Source: an uncultured Pelagibacteraceae bacterium
Lineage (GTDB): Bacteria; Pseudomonadota; Alphaproteobacteria; Pelagibacterales; Pelagibacteraceae
NCBI GenBank assembly: GCA_902548405.1
Contig: CACCRN010000001.1
Span: forward strand, 122,375-186,374
Reading direction: 5' to 3'
Length of the DNA stretch: 64,000 bases
A program made the translations under genes and the position numbers. The notes below the pieces were generated by a model. It was not told the origin of the DNA and did not search any database. It saw nothing but the letters and a program-made list of their open reading frames with translations. Numbering within the stretch: the first letter of the stretch is position 1; each line of letters starts with the position of its first letter. Below are positions 46,779 through 54,605 of the stretch, in pieces.

Positions 46779-48053
46779 TTATTTTGAAAATTTACTATAA
46801 AATGCTTTTTGAGATTTTTGATCTTGAGCTAGTATTTTTTTAATTTCTTTACCAGTCATCCAACAATCTAAATAAATTGTTGCCTCTGTTATCAAAGCTC
46901 CTAGATCTTTTTTTTTCATTTCCTTATTTCCAGGTGTAGAAAAATATATACCATTGGCATTAGCAAAAACTCTTAGTATTGATGATTTAATTCCAAAATT
47001 AAAACTATCAACTCCCTCTTTTTGTATTTTAGAAACTGCAACACCAACTACATTTCCCATTTCATTAATTATTGGACCTCCACTATTTCCAGAATTAAGT
47101 GCAGCATCTGTTTGAAATTCTGCATAATTATCATTCATTCCCGCTAAAGCTGTAACTGTCCCACTTGTAGCTTTAATTGCTGCACTAATTTTTTTTCCTA
47201 GTGGGAACCCAGCCACTATTACATCTTCTAATAATTGAGCGTCTTCATTTGAAACAGCATATATTTTTTTTGGTTTTATATCTGATTTTATAAATGCAAG
47301 ATCATTTACTTTATCAACGGCTATTACTTGGGAATTATATTCTTTTCCGTTATAAATTGCTTTTATGTAGGTACATCCATCTATTACATGATTATTTGTA
47401 ACTAAATGTCCTTGTTTTGAAATAAAAAAACCAGTTCCAGAGGATGCTGCTATGATTTCGTTATCATCAATTTTTGGGATTGTACTATTGTCTGGTGTAT
47501 TTACTTCTAACGATGCTAAAACTTTATCAGTTCCAGAACAATTAGCGCTATAATTATAGTAGCTTTTTGAGAATGGACTTCCATCATCATCATAAAATTC
47601 TGCATCATAAGAACCAGTCGAAACACCATTTACTATTGAAAGTCTTTTTCTAGTATTTGTTCTTTTAAAACCGCTTTTATCTGAAATATAATCAGGTTCT
47701 TTTAATTTTAAGGTTTCACCATTTCCAATAGCTTCAAATGTTGTTAATCTTAATTCTCTTTCTTTATCTTTTCCTGCCCAATCTAAAAATCTTTTGCTCG
47801 CATAAAAACCGCTTTGCCCACCCCAATGACTTGTTTCAACTAAATGAACATAATCAATTTTCTTGTCTGAATCTCTAACAGAAATTTCATAATCTTCGTG
47901 AAAATTTTTCCTTTTGTTAGTAATTTCAAATCGAGGATCATGAGGTATAGTTTTGTATTCTATATATCCTTCGCAAGAAACAATAAATTTTTGTGCATAA
48001 GATAAGCTGCACCAAAAAGACATAAAAATTATAATACCAATAATTTTTTTCAC
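46779..48053 (-). CDS. Secreted trypsin-like (S1C/DegP-type) serine protease with unique N-terminal domain
   Basis: A 424-residue protein. Signal peptide residues 1-20 (cleavage after LSYA). Residues ~21-190 match no family I know, and contain Cys27, Cys172. The protease domain (about 205-375) has the triad His222 (VTNNHVID), Asp251 (VNDLAFIK) and Ser324 (NSGNSGGPII). There is no PDZ domain; the C-terminus is a ~45-residue helical tail with Cys395. Convergent with the DUF262-HNH gene, 16 bases apart. Being exported, it is unlikely to be part of the DNA-modification pair. Confidence 0.85.
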   Translation of the reverse strand: MKKIIGIIIFMSFWCSLSYAQKFIVSCEGYIEYKTIPHDPRFEITNKRKNFHEDYEISVRDSDKKIDYVHLVETSHWGGQSGFYASKRFLDWAGKDKERELRLTTFEAIGNGETLKLKEPDYISDKSGFKRTNTRKRLSIVNGVSTGSYDAEFYDDDGSPFSKSYYNYSANCSGTDKVLASLEVNTPDNSTIPKIDDNEIIAASSGTGFFISKQGHLVTNNHVIDGCTYIKAIYNGKEYNSQVIAVDKVNDLAFIKSDIKPKKIYAVSNEDAQLLEDVIVAGFPLGKKISAAIKATSGTVTALAGMNDNYAEFQTDAALNSGNSGGPIINEMGNVVGVAVSKIQKEGVDSFNFGIKSSILRVFANANGIYFSTPGNKEMKKKDLGALITEATIYLDCWMTGKEIKKILAQDQKSQKAFYSKFSK

Positions 48054-48087
48054 AAATAAATATTATCAAATCCTTAAGAGAGAGTCT

Positions 48088-48109
48088 AATTGCTTTAATA
48101 ATAGCAATT
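48088..48109. promoter_or_regulatory. Inverted repeat upstream of the protease gene
   Basis: AATTGCT (48088-48094) and AGCAATT (48103-48109) form a 7-bp stem with an 8-base loop, 35 bases upstream of the protease start. It could be an operator or a 5'-leader hairpin. A T-run at 48118-48125 on the plus strand would also permit weak termination there, though no plus-strand gene needs it. Confidence 0.35.
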
Positions 48110-48220
48110 TGATTTATCTTTTTTTCTACAAGTTTGACATCAAGTTTTTTGATTAAATTGATAAGTCTTTGTGCAAATTATTGTTGTTAAATTTTTAATA
48201 ATCCGCATGACTACTGCCTA

Positions 48221-48250
48221 CTAGTGTGAGGTAGTGTGAACTAGGGTGTC
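48221..48250. repeat. Three 10-bp imperfect tandem repeats beside the right repeat copy
   Basis: CTAGTGTGAG, GTAGTGTGAA and CTAGGGTGTC follow one another at exact 10-base spacing, ending 11 bases before the right copy of the 59-bp repeat. One-turn phasing suggests protein binding, for example recombinase arm sites, but chance or a decayed repeat is possible. There is no equivalent at the left copy. Confidence 0.5.
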
Positions 48251-48253
48251 CCT

Positions 48254-48322
48254 CTATTCCCCCAAATAATCGCCAGCTTCCTGAATAATTTTCCAGAGTT
48301 TACTTGCGTTTTCTTTGTTCAT
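48254..48322 (-). pseudogene. Truncated copy of the small gene at 44245-44472
   Basis: Reads ATG and 21 more codons, MNKENASKLWKIIQEAGDYLGE, then TAG. The first 20 residues equal the intact 75-residue protein (which starts with GTG), after which the sequence diverges and stops. The copy is therefore a gene fragment created when one end of the small gene was duplicated. Start region is better conserved (ATG) than in the intact gene, so this may be closer to the ancestral position. Confidence 0.8.
48262..48320. repeat. Direct repeat, right copy (59 bp)
   Basis: Partner of 44412-44470, one mismatch, same orientation. Beyond it, similarity to the left copy decays but continues to about 48390 (shared TTGTTTTATCTC, then ATCCTATAAC followed by AGAA). 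The near identity of the core against the decay of the flanks suggests either conversion or selection on the core. Confidence 0.95.
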
Positions 48323-48428
48323 GCCAGTCCAAACCTTGTTTTATCTCGAAATGATCTAGTATCCCATAAAATCCTATAACAAAGAACCAAGATCGATAGA
48401 AGTTTTTTCATTTATAAGTCGTTGTTAA

Positions 48429-48731
48429 ATTCTTCCGCATTATAATCAGTATAAATTTGTAACTGAGAGTGGAAATACTTTTGAAACAAATTTTTGTAAA
48501 CAATGTGGAACTAGTGTTTATTGGACCATATCAGCACCCGCTTTAAAAGGTTTAACAGCTATTGCTGCTGCAACATTTGATCCACCAAGTTTTTGGTTTG
48601 GAGTATCAGGTGAGATTTTTACAAGATCAAAAGCGCCTTATATTGATATTAAATGTGAAGAACAATTTGAGACATCACCTACTTACAATCCAACTAAACA
48701 GGATGAAGATAGGTTTGATGGATCTAAATAG
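48429..48731 (+). pseudogene. 5'-truncated GFA-family (CENP-V/GFA) gene remnant
   Basis: An open frame of 100 codons with no ATG, GTG or TTG start near its 5' end and an in-frame TAA at 48426. The translation reads TNFCKQCGTSVYW, then GLTAIAAATFDPPSF and EIFTRSKAPYIDI, the C-terminal half of GFA (glutathione-dependent formaldehyde-activating-like) zinc proteins. The N-terminal half with its CxC zinc motif is gone. Loss of the start coincides with the right island repeat ~40 bases upstream, so it probably was cut by that rearrangement. The 3' end overlaps the convergent oxygenase by 8 bases. Confidence 0.75.
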
Positions 48732-49551
48732 AATTATTTTCCCACAATAGAGGAAAATACTCTTCATCTAACAGATCACTATTTTCCTTTTTATATTTTT
48801 TATAAGTTTTAGCTGTTCCACCTTCATTTGTTGGATGAAATTTTGCATTACTTGGAACACAATGAGAAACGATTGCTCGTCGATTGTTATTTGAAGTATT
48901 TATTCCTGATCCATGCCAGGTAAAGCCATGGTGAAATGAAACTCCACCAGCTGGTACCTCTACATAAGCAACTTCTATTTGTTTATTATTTTTTTCAGCA
49001 AAAATATTTAATTCTTTTTTATAATCTTCTGGCGAGTGAAATTCTCCTTTAGGAGGTTGAAGCCCCCATTTATGAGAGCCTTTTATATACTCTAAAGTTC
49101 CAGTATCTTTTGAGGTATCATCTAATGACATCCAACAGGTCATCATTGTTTGAGGAATAAGCCAATCATCATAAGCAGCGTCTTGATGAAAGCCTAATGT
49201 TTTTCCTCCTGGTGGTTTCCATAAAACATTATCCTGAACTAATCTTGCACCTTGCCAGTTCATTAAACTAGAGCAAACTTCACCAATTATTTTATGACAA
49301 ACTACTTTTTTTATTAAATGATCTGCCTTCCAAGCATTACAGATTTGACGAGTAACATCTTCAGGATCTTTACCAAATTTCCAGTTCCACTCATCTGGCT
49401 CAATTCCTGTTTCAAAATTACCTTTAAATAAAGGCTCAAATTTATTTCTAAGATCTTCAATATAATTTAAATCTAAAAAGTTATCTAAAATCAGAAAACC
49501 ATTATTATTAAACTCTTCAATTAAACTCTCATTGAGCTCAAAGTTTATCAT
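48724..49551 (-). CDS. Phytanoyl-CoA dioxygenase-family oxygenase (second of the cassette)
   Basis: A 275-residue 2-oxoglutarate/Fe(II) oxygenase. Metal ligands are His122-x-Asp124 (LGFHQDAAYDDW) and His213 (TWHGSGIN), with Arg224/225 likely binding 2-oxoglutarate. QDNVLWKPPGGKT and TGTLEYIKGSHKWG are standard PhyH blocks. It shares an operon with two Gfo/Idh/MocA genes and another PhyH gene. It overlaps the upstream gene by 4 bases. Substrate unknown. Confidence 0.85.
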   Translation of the reverse strand: MINFELNESLIEEFNNNGFLILDNFLDLNYIEDLRNKFEPLFKGNFETGIEPDEWNWKFGKDPEDVTRQICNAWKADHLIKKVVCHKIIGEVCSSLMNWQGARLVQDNVLWKPPGGKTLGFHQDAAYDDWLIPQTMMTCWMSLDDTSKDTGTLEYIKGSHKWGLQPPKGEFHSPEDYKKELNIFAEKNNKQIEVAYVEVPAGGVSFHHGFTWHGSGINTSNNNRRAIVSHCVPSNAKFHPTNEGGTAKTYKKYKKENSDLLDEEYFPLLWENNSI

Positions 49552-50627
49552 GAATTATTCGGTAACCATGAATGATAAAGTGGATTATCTTTATCTATTG
49601 GAAGTTTGATGTTTTTATTTTGTCTAGAAGAATCATAGACAGCAGTAACAAATTCCAAAGATTTTCTAGCATCTGATAAAGTTACCTCATCACTAGTAGA
49701 TCCATCTAATTTGTTTGCAATTTCATCTAACATACCTGCATACCAAGATTGTGGTTCTTTTACTTTTGATAATACTTCATCTATTTGCGCTTGAGTAACT
49801 GGAGATCTTGGTAAGAAATACCACTCATCATCAGCTGGACTGTAGGGTTTATCTGGAGACGCACCAGATTCAGCTGTTAATCCATCAAAACAAAATCGAA
49901 GTCTACTTGTATCGTTTGCAGCTCCAAGTGTAATTGAGCTTGTAACTAAAGTTCCATTTTCCATTTCAATTGATAAAGCTGCACAATCTTCAACTTCAAT
50001 ATCATTTACTCTTGTTGATAATTTAGCAAATACATTTGAAACTGGACCTAAGATCATGCTTACTAAGTCATGAATGTGTATCGAATGACTCAATATTGCT
50101 CCACCTTGTTCACCTTCCCAAGTTCCTCTCCAAGGTTTTGAATAATAATCTTTTCCTCTATTCCAATGAGTTTCTAAAGAAGCAACCAAGGGTTTTCCTG
50201 CTAAACCAGATTTTATTAATGCTTTTAACTTTGAAAATCCTAGACCATATCGATATTGGAAAACTGGAAAAATAATTTTACCTGTCTCTTTACTGATCTT
50301 TTCTAATTGATCGACTTCTTTAAGACTTGATACTAATGGCTTTTCACAAATTACATGTTTTCCAGCTTCCATTGCTTTTTTACAAGCAGAAAAATGTAAA
50401 TGGGGTGGAAGACATATATCAATGATATCAATTTCTTTTACTTTTAATACTTCATCAAAGTTGAGTGATATCTTTGTTTCAGTATCTTTTGATAAAATAT
50501 TGTCAATAGCTTCTCTTGTAAGCCCACATAAAGTGTGAACATTAAATCTTTCTTTAACTTTTTGAAAATCTTCATAGTGCTTAGCGCCTATATTGGTTCC
50601 AATAATTGCTACTTGATATTTCTTCAT
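49548..50627 (-). CDS. Gfo/Idh/MocA-family oxidoreductase (2)
   Basis: A 359-residue NAD(P)-dependent dehydrogenase. The Rossmann start is QVAIIGTNIGAKHYEDF, and the catalytic block is HVICEKPLVSSLKE with the EKP Lys. The C-terminal domain has YRYGLGFSKLKALI and GGAILSHSIHIHDLVSMILG. It probably acts on a sugar, inositol or similar polyol; the cassette context suggests it follows or precedes a hydroxylation. Overlaps its neighbours by 4 bases each. Confidence 0.85.
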   Translation of the reverse strand: MKKYQVAIIGTNIGAKHYEDFQKVKERFNVHTLCGLTREAIDNILSKDTETKISLNFDEVLKVKEIDIIDICLPPHLHFSACKKAMEAGKHVICEKPLVSSLKEVDQLEKISKETGKIIFPVFQYRYGLGFSKLKALIKSGLAGKPLVASLETHWNRGKDYYSKPWRGTWEGEQGGAILSHSIHIHDLVSMILGPVSNVFAKLSTRVNDIEVEDCAALSIEMENGTLVTSSITLGAANDTSRLRFCFDGLTAESGASPDKPYSPADDEWYFLPRSPVTQAQIDEVLSKVKEPQSWYAGMLDEIANKLDGSTSDEVTLSDARKSLEFVTAVYDSSRQNKNIKLPIDKDNPLYHSWLPNNS

Positions 50628-51634
50628 TTTGTTTCAGCTTTTAATTGTGCTTTTATTGCAAGTTCCATTGAAAGATAAGTTAATTCCTGAGCACAAGCAG
50701 TTTCAGTTCTGTTGATTACATCATTAATTAAATTTCTAAAGTAGGGAAGCTTAACATTAGAACAATCGATATATTTTACCTCTTCATTATTAGCTAAATA
50801 TAAATGATTACCTTTTTCTGATTTTGCTAAATCTGTATATTTTCTTATTTCTATATAGACTTTATCTCCAAGGATTAATAATCTCCCATCTCCCCACGTT
50901 GGAAGTGCATCTGGAGTAAACCAATCTAATCTAACGTAACCGTGTCCACCATTACCAGTTAGATTAACCTCTCCAAAATCTTGAAAACCAGGTTTTTCCT
51001 TTTTGGTAGTGTTTTCTACAAGTGCATGATTAATTTTCGCTTCATTTGAATTTGTAAATACTAAAAATTGATGAATTTGATGTGAGCCTATATCAGTAAT
51101 TATTCCACCATAACTTTCTCTATCATAAAACCAATCAGGTCTTTCATAGTTGCCTTGTCTGTGTGGACCTATTCCAATTGTTTGTTTTACCTGACCAATT
51201 TTTCCCTCGTTTACTAATTCTTCAGCCTTAGCAACAGCTGCAACATGAAATCTTTCTGAAAAATTAACTGACCAAATTTTTCCAGTTTCTTTAACCGTTT
51301 GTTTAAGTTTATTTAATTGATCTAAAGTAGTACAACCAGGTTTATCGACCATCACATCTTTTCCAGCTTTTAAAGCTTCTATTGAATTATGAGCTCTATC
51401 TTTAGGAACTGAAGATATTAAAATCATATCAATTGAGGGATCATTTAATATTTCTTCCTTATTTTCTTTTCTTTTAATGTTTGGATATTTTGAATTAAAC
51501 TCTTTTAAAGTTAATGGATCATCTTTTGTCCAAAAATGATTACACTTACATCCTTCTTTTAACATTTCATCAAGCATGTCGAAGATATGACCGTGATCGA
51601 TACCAATAACTCCTAGATTAATGTTTTTATTCAT
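50624..51634 (-). CDS. Gfo/Idh/MocA-family oxidoreductase (1)
   Basis: A 336-residue member of the same superfamily as its neighbour but clearly different in sequence. Rossmann start LGVIGIDHGHIFDML, then DVMVDKPGCTTLDQLNKL with the catalytic Lys. C-terminal SYGGIITDIGSHQIHQFL. An unusual feature is HGH in the cofactor loop. It overlaps the second oxidoreductase by 4 bases and lies 5 bases after the first PhyH gene. Confidence 0.83.
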   Translation of the reverse strand: MNKNINLGVIGIDHGHIFDMLDEMLKEGCKCNHFWTKDDPLTLKEFNSKYPNIKRKENKEEILNDPSIDMILISSVPKDRAHNSIEALKAGKDVMVDKPGCTTLDQLNKLKQTVKETGKIWSVNFSERFHVAAVAKAEELVNEGKIGQVKQTIGIGPHRQGNYERPDWFYDRESYGGIITDIGSHQIHQFLVFTNSNEAKINHALVENTTKKEKPGFQDFGEVNLTGNGGHGYVRLDWFTPDALPTWGDGRLLILGDKVYIEIRKYTDLAKSEKGNHLYLANNEEVKYIDCSNVKLPYFRNLINDVINRTETACAQELTYLSMELAIKAQLKAETK

Positions 51635-51639
51635 AAAAT

Positions 51640-52464
51640 TTAGTATGTACCCTTTTTTTCAGAACCTTTGTAAAAAATATCTTGAAGATTTTGATTTTCT
51701 CTTTTTTTAATTAATAAATCTTCTTTGTTCATCAATGATTTAGGTCTTTGAATTATCTCATGGTGATGAAATTCATCAACACCTCTTGCTAATTGAACAC
51801 TATTTTTGCCTAATACTTGTTTAACATTGGTGCCAATATAACTTTGGATTACAAAACCAATTCTTCTGTCATTACTTTTGTTTATTCCTGATCCATGAAC
51901 TATTCTTGGGTGATGTAATGACATTTGGCCTGCAACAAGTTCAACAGACTTAACTTCATTATCTGGAACATCATTAACTGTCTGACCTCTTGTTAACAAA
52001 TTTCCTTGATTAAATTTTTCATCATGATCTTTGATTTCTATATGTGATTTAGGCCACATTTTCATACAACCATTTTCTTCATTTGAATCTGTTAAAGCTA
52101 CCCAAGCGGTAACCCAATTATGAGGTTCTAAACCAATATATTTTGCATCCTGATGATAACTTACAAAACCTGTTTGGTTAGGATTTTTTATAAACAAAGT
52201 TGTTCCACATACTAAAATATTTTTTCCAGTAATACTTTCTACAGCATCTAATAGTTTTGAATTATGAACTATGGCATCTAGTTTTGGTGATATTAAATGG
52301 GCATTGTATCTTTCTGATTTATCAATTTCATCAGGCATTTCTTTTTCGATTATTTCAATTTCATCTCTTGCTTCTTTTGCTTCTTCTTTTGATAAAATAT
52401 CAATTGGGGCTAAGTAACCTTGATCTTGGTATTCTTTAAGTTGATTTGAATTTAAATTAGCCAT
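51640..52464 (-). CDS. Phytanoyl-CoA dioxygenase-family oxygenase (first of the cassette)
   Basis: A 274-residue 2-oxoglutarate/Fe(II) oxygenase: His104-x-Asp106 (VSYHQDAKY), His190 (RIVHGSGIN) and Arg200/201. FIKNPNQTGF and NGCMKMWPKSHI are PhyH blocks. The length and the motifs differ from the second PhyH gene in the cassette, so they are paralogues with probably different substrates. First gene of the operon. Its start is only 11 bases from the divergent MOSC gene, so promoters must lie in coding DNA. Confidence 0.85.
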   Translation of the reverse strand: MANLNSNQLKEYQDQGYLAPIDILSKEEAKEARDEIEIIEKEMPDEIDKSERYNAHLISPKLDAIVHNSKLLDAVESITGKNILVCGTTLFIKNPNQTGFVSYHQDAKYIGLEPHNWVTAWVALTDSNEENGCMKMWPKSHIEIKDHDEKFNQGNLLTRGQTVNDVPDNEVKSVELVAGQMSLHHPRIVHGSGINKSNDRRIGFVIQSYIGTNVKQVLGKNSVQLARGVDEFHHHEIIQRPKSLMNKEDLLIKKRENQNLQDIFYKGSEKKGTY

Positions 52465-52475
52465 ATGTTTTTAGA

Positions 52476-53249
52476 ATGAATATTAGCATATCCTCTATTT
52501 ATTTTTCACCAGTAAAATCAATCTCGTTTCAAAAAATTAATATATGTGAGATTAAAAAAAATATAGGAATTATTAATGATCGTTTGTTTGCATTCTCAAG
52601 ATTATTAGATAGTGGAAAGGCTCAAAAAATGGAACAGGAGCCCAGTGAAAGGAAATTGATAAATTTTCTTACTTTAAAAAATACACCTATGCTTAACAAA
52701 TATTCATTTGAATTTAATCAAGGAAATCTCGAATTATTTGATGATCAAAAAAAACTAATTTCGATTGATCCTAACAATCCAGAAGAAGTAAGTTTAATAG
52801 AGCAAGAAGTATTAAATTTAGATGACCAAGTTAAAAGACCATTATTTCTATTAAAGAATAACGAAAATCCTTTTTTTGATACTAATAGCGGGGGAGAGGT
52901 AATGAACTCAATATCTTTGATAAATAACAATAGTATTAAAGATTTTGAAAAAAATATGGGCAAAGAAGTTGAGCATCAAAGGTTTAGAGGAAACTTCTAT
53001 ATAAGTGGTTTAGATGCTTGGGAAGAGAGAAATTGGATAGGTAAAACTATCAACATTAATGGAGTAACCTTTAAAGTTGATGATCATATCCCAAGATGCT
53101 CAGCAACAAATCTGAAGCCTAAATCAGGCAAAATAACCTTTAACCTTCCTCAGAAACTTAAAGAATTTTATGATCATATGGATCTTGGAGTATATTTAAT
53201 TCCTCTAGAAAATGGTGAAGTATCTATTGAGGATAAAATTATAATTTAA
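52476..53249 (+). CDS. MOSC-domain protein
   Basis: A 257-residue protein with an N-terminal beta-barrel (ISSIYFSPVKSISFQ) and a C-terminal MOSC domain. The domain's conserved cysteine is in HIPRCSATNLKPKSG, and RFRGNFYISGLDAWEERNWIGK is typical. MOSC proteins move sulfur or handle molybdenum-cofactor-dependent reductions (YiiM/mARC-like). Convergent 4-base overlap with the MFS gene. Could supply a molybdenum-cofactor enzyme in this window, but no partner is adjacent. Confidence 0.85.
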   Translation: MNISISSIYFSPVKSISFQKINICEIKKNIGIINDRLFAFSRLLDSGKAQKMEQEPSERKLINFLTLKNTPMLNKYSFEFNQGNLELFDDQKKLISIDPNNPEEVSLIEQEVLNLDDQVKRPLFLLKNNENPFFDTNSGGEVMNSISLINNNSIKDFEKNMGKEVEHQRFRGNFYISGLDAWEERNWIGKTININGVTFKVDDHIPRCSATNLKPKSGKITFNLPQKLKEFYDHMDLGVYLIPLENGEVSIEDKIII

Positions 53250-54574
53250 TTTGTGGAACTAGGTTCTTCAAAAACATTTTTTGTTTCATTTACAGCAGTA
53301 TTATCTAATGTTTCTGGAGTATCCGGGTCTAATTCCAATCCTGCAGGTGTGATGGTTGCAGGAACAGGAGTAAATGTAGAATCTGGATTATCCACAGTTT
53401 CTCTTACTCTCATTCTATATAAGCCAAATGCTCCAATTAAAGCATGAGCTATAATTAAAAATCCAAAAAATCCATTTAATCCAAACCATTCCATAAACAA
53501 TGAACATAAAATTGGCCCACTAATAGCACCAACACCAAAAATTAATTGAAGCCCTCCTCCAGCAGCAACGAATTTAGATTTTGGAACAAAGTCATTAGTG
53601 TGTGCAAGGTTTAAAGAAAATAATGGAAGACATAAACTTGAATAGAGACCAACCGCAATAAAGAAAACTATTTTTTTAAATGCAAGTTCATCCATATAAT
53701 AAATATTTTGTATAGGATCATTAGAGGTTAAAATTGATAATAGCGCTAGAGCAGAACTTCCAAAAGTAGTTACAACAATTACTCTTCTTCTATCATATTG
53801 ATCCGAAAAATATCCAATTGGTCCTTGACCAAATACACCTGCAATCGTTGCAATAAATAATAAAATTGAAGTTTCAAATAGACTGAGTTTAGCAAGAGTT
53901 GCATAAACTGAGATCAATGAAAAAAATGCAGCATGAATTACTCCAGTGAAAAAAGAACTAAAAGTTCCAAGAGGAGAGATTTCATAAAGTTCTTTAATAC
54001 TAATTGTTTCAATTTTTTTAAATTTTGGAGCTGGTCTTTTAGTTAATAGAATTGGAACAAGCGCTAAAGATAAAAGTACAGATACCAAAATAAAAGGTTC
54101 ATATGCTTTTGGTTCACTTAAGTTAAGTAACAACATTCCAACTGCAAGACCAAAATAAATTACCATCATGTAAGCGGATAGTAATTGTCCTCTATTCTTA
54201 TTAGTTGCTCTATCGTTTAACCAACTTTCAGTTACAACATAACAACTAACTAAACTGATACCTGTTATAAATCTACTTACTGTCCACATAAATGGATTTA
54301 CATACACAACCGCAAGCAATGCACTAAGTGATGCAAGAGATGCAAAAGCTGCAAACACTCTGATGTGACCAACCTTAGATACAAAATTTGGAGTTGTTCT
54401 TGAGCCAACAAAGTAGCCGATATAATATCCTGACATGAAGATCCCTGTAGTAAAAACACTAAAGTCCTCAAGTACAGATCTAATACCCATTATCTGCATT
54501 TGTAATCCATGAGCTATCATCATGGTTCCAATACCTATAAATAGGGCCCAGGATTTTTTTACTTCTTTTTGCAT
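53246..54574 (-). CDS. MFS transporter (YcaD-like)
   Basis: A 442-residue major-facilitator protein with twelve membrane helices, from residue ~10 to ~400. Features are GYYIGYFVGSRTTPNFVSKVGHIRVFA, the loop 2-3 motif; SCYVVTESWLNDRATNKNRGQLL; and GPIGYFSDQYDRRRVIV in the second half. Resembles YcaD-like drug/metabolite exporters. The tail (~400-442) is Pro/Thr/acidic and cytosolic. Last gene of the long minus-strand run. Confidence 0.87.
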   Translation of the reverse strand: MQKEVKKSWALFIGIGTMMIAHGLQMQIMGIRSVLEDFSVFTTGIFMSGYYIGYFVGSRTTPNFVSKVGHIRVFAAFASLASLSALLAVVYVNPFMWTVSRFITGISLVSCYVVTESWLNDRATNKNRGQLLSAYMMVIYFGLAVGMLLLNLSEPKAYEPFILVSVLLSLALVPILLTKRPAPKFKKIETISIKELYEISPLGTFSSFFTGVIHAAFFSLISVYATLAKLSLFETSILLFIATIAGVFGQGPIGYFSDQYDRRRVIVVTTFGSSALALLSILTSNDPIQNIYYMDELAFKKIVFFIAVGLYSSLCLPLFSLNLAHTNDFVPKSKFVAAGGGLQLIFGVGAISGPILCSLFMEWFGLNGFFGFLIIAHALIGAFGLYRMRVRETVDNPDSTFTPVPATITPAGLELDPDTPETLDNTAVNETKNVFEEPSSTN

Positions 54575-54605
54575 TTCTAAATTTTAAGTATCAATAAATT
54601 GCGGG

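Larger units (their letters stand above)
48054..48253. other. Gene-free stretch at the island's right side
   Basis: No frame or RNA gene is evident in these 200 bases, in a genome where gaps are usually under 50. A hairpin (48088-48109) and three 10-base imperfect tandem repeats (48221-48250) are the only structures I see. The sequence is AT-rich up to about 48200, then notably richer in G and C just before the right repeat copy. Confidence 0.6.
44412..48320. other. Candidate genomic island between direct repeats
   Basis: The segment contains an EcoRI-family DNA methyltransferase, a DUF262-HNH nuclease and a secreted protease. The outer limits are the 59-bp direct repeats. The right copy is a truncated gene fragment and is followed by a GFA pseudogene, so this is a rearranged locus in an otherwise gene-dense chromosome. 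No integrase or transposase is present. Insertion by recombination between repeats, or duplication on insertion, is inferred from structure only. Confidence 0.5.

Noticed and set aside
46779..48053. Protease as a third component of the restriction-like system
   Set aside because: It has a signal peptide and is convergent, so it acts outside the cytoplasm and is not co-transcribed with the pair.
48562..48750. 62-codon plus-strand frame
   Set aside because: Different frame from the GFA remnant, which has clear family motifs; low-complexity translation.
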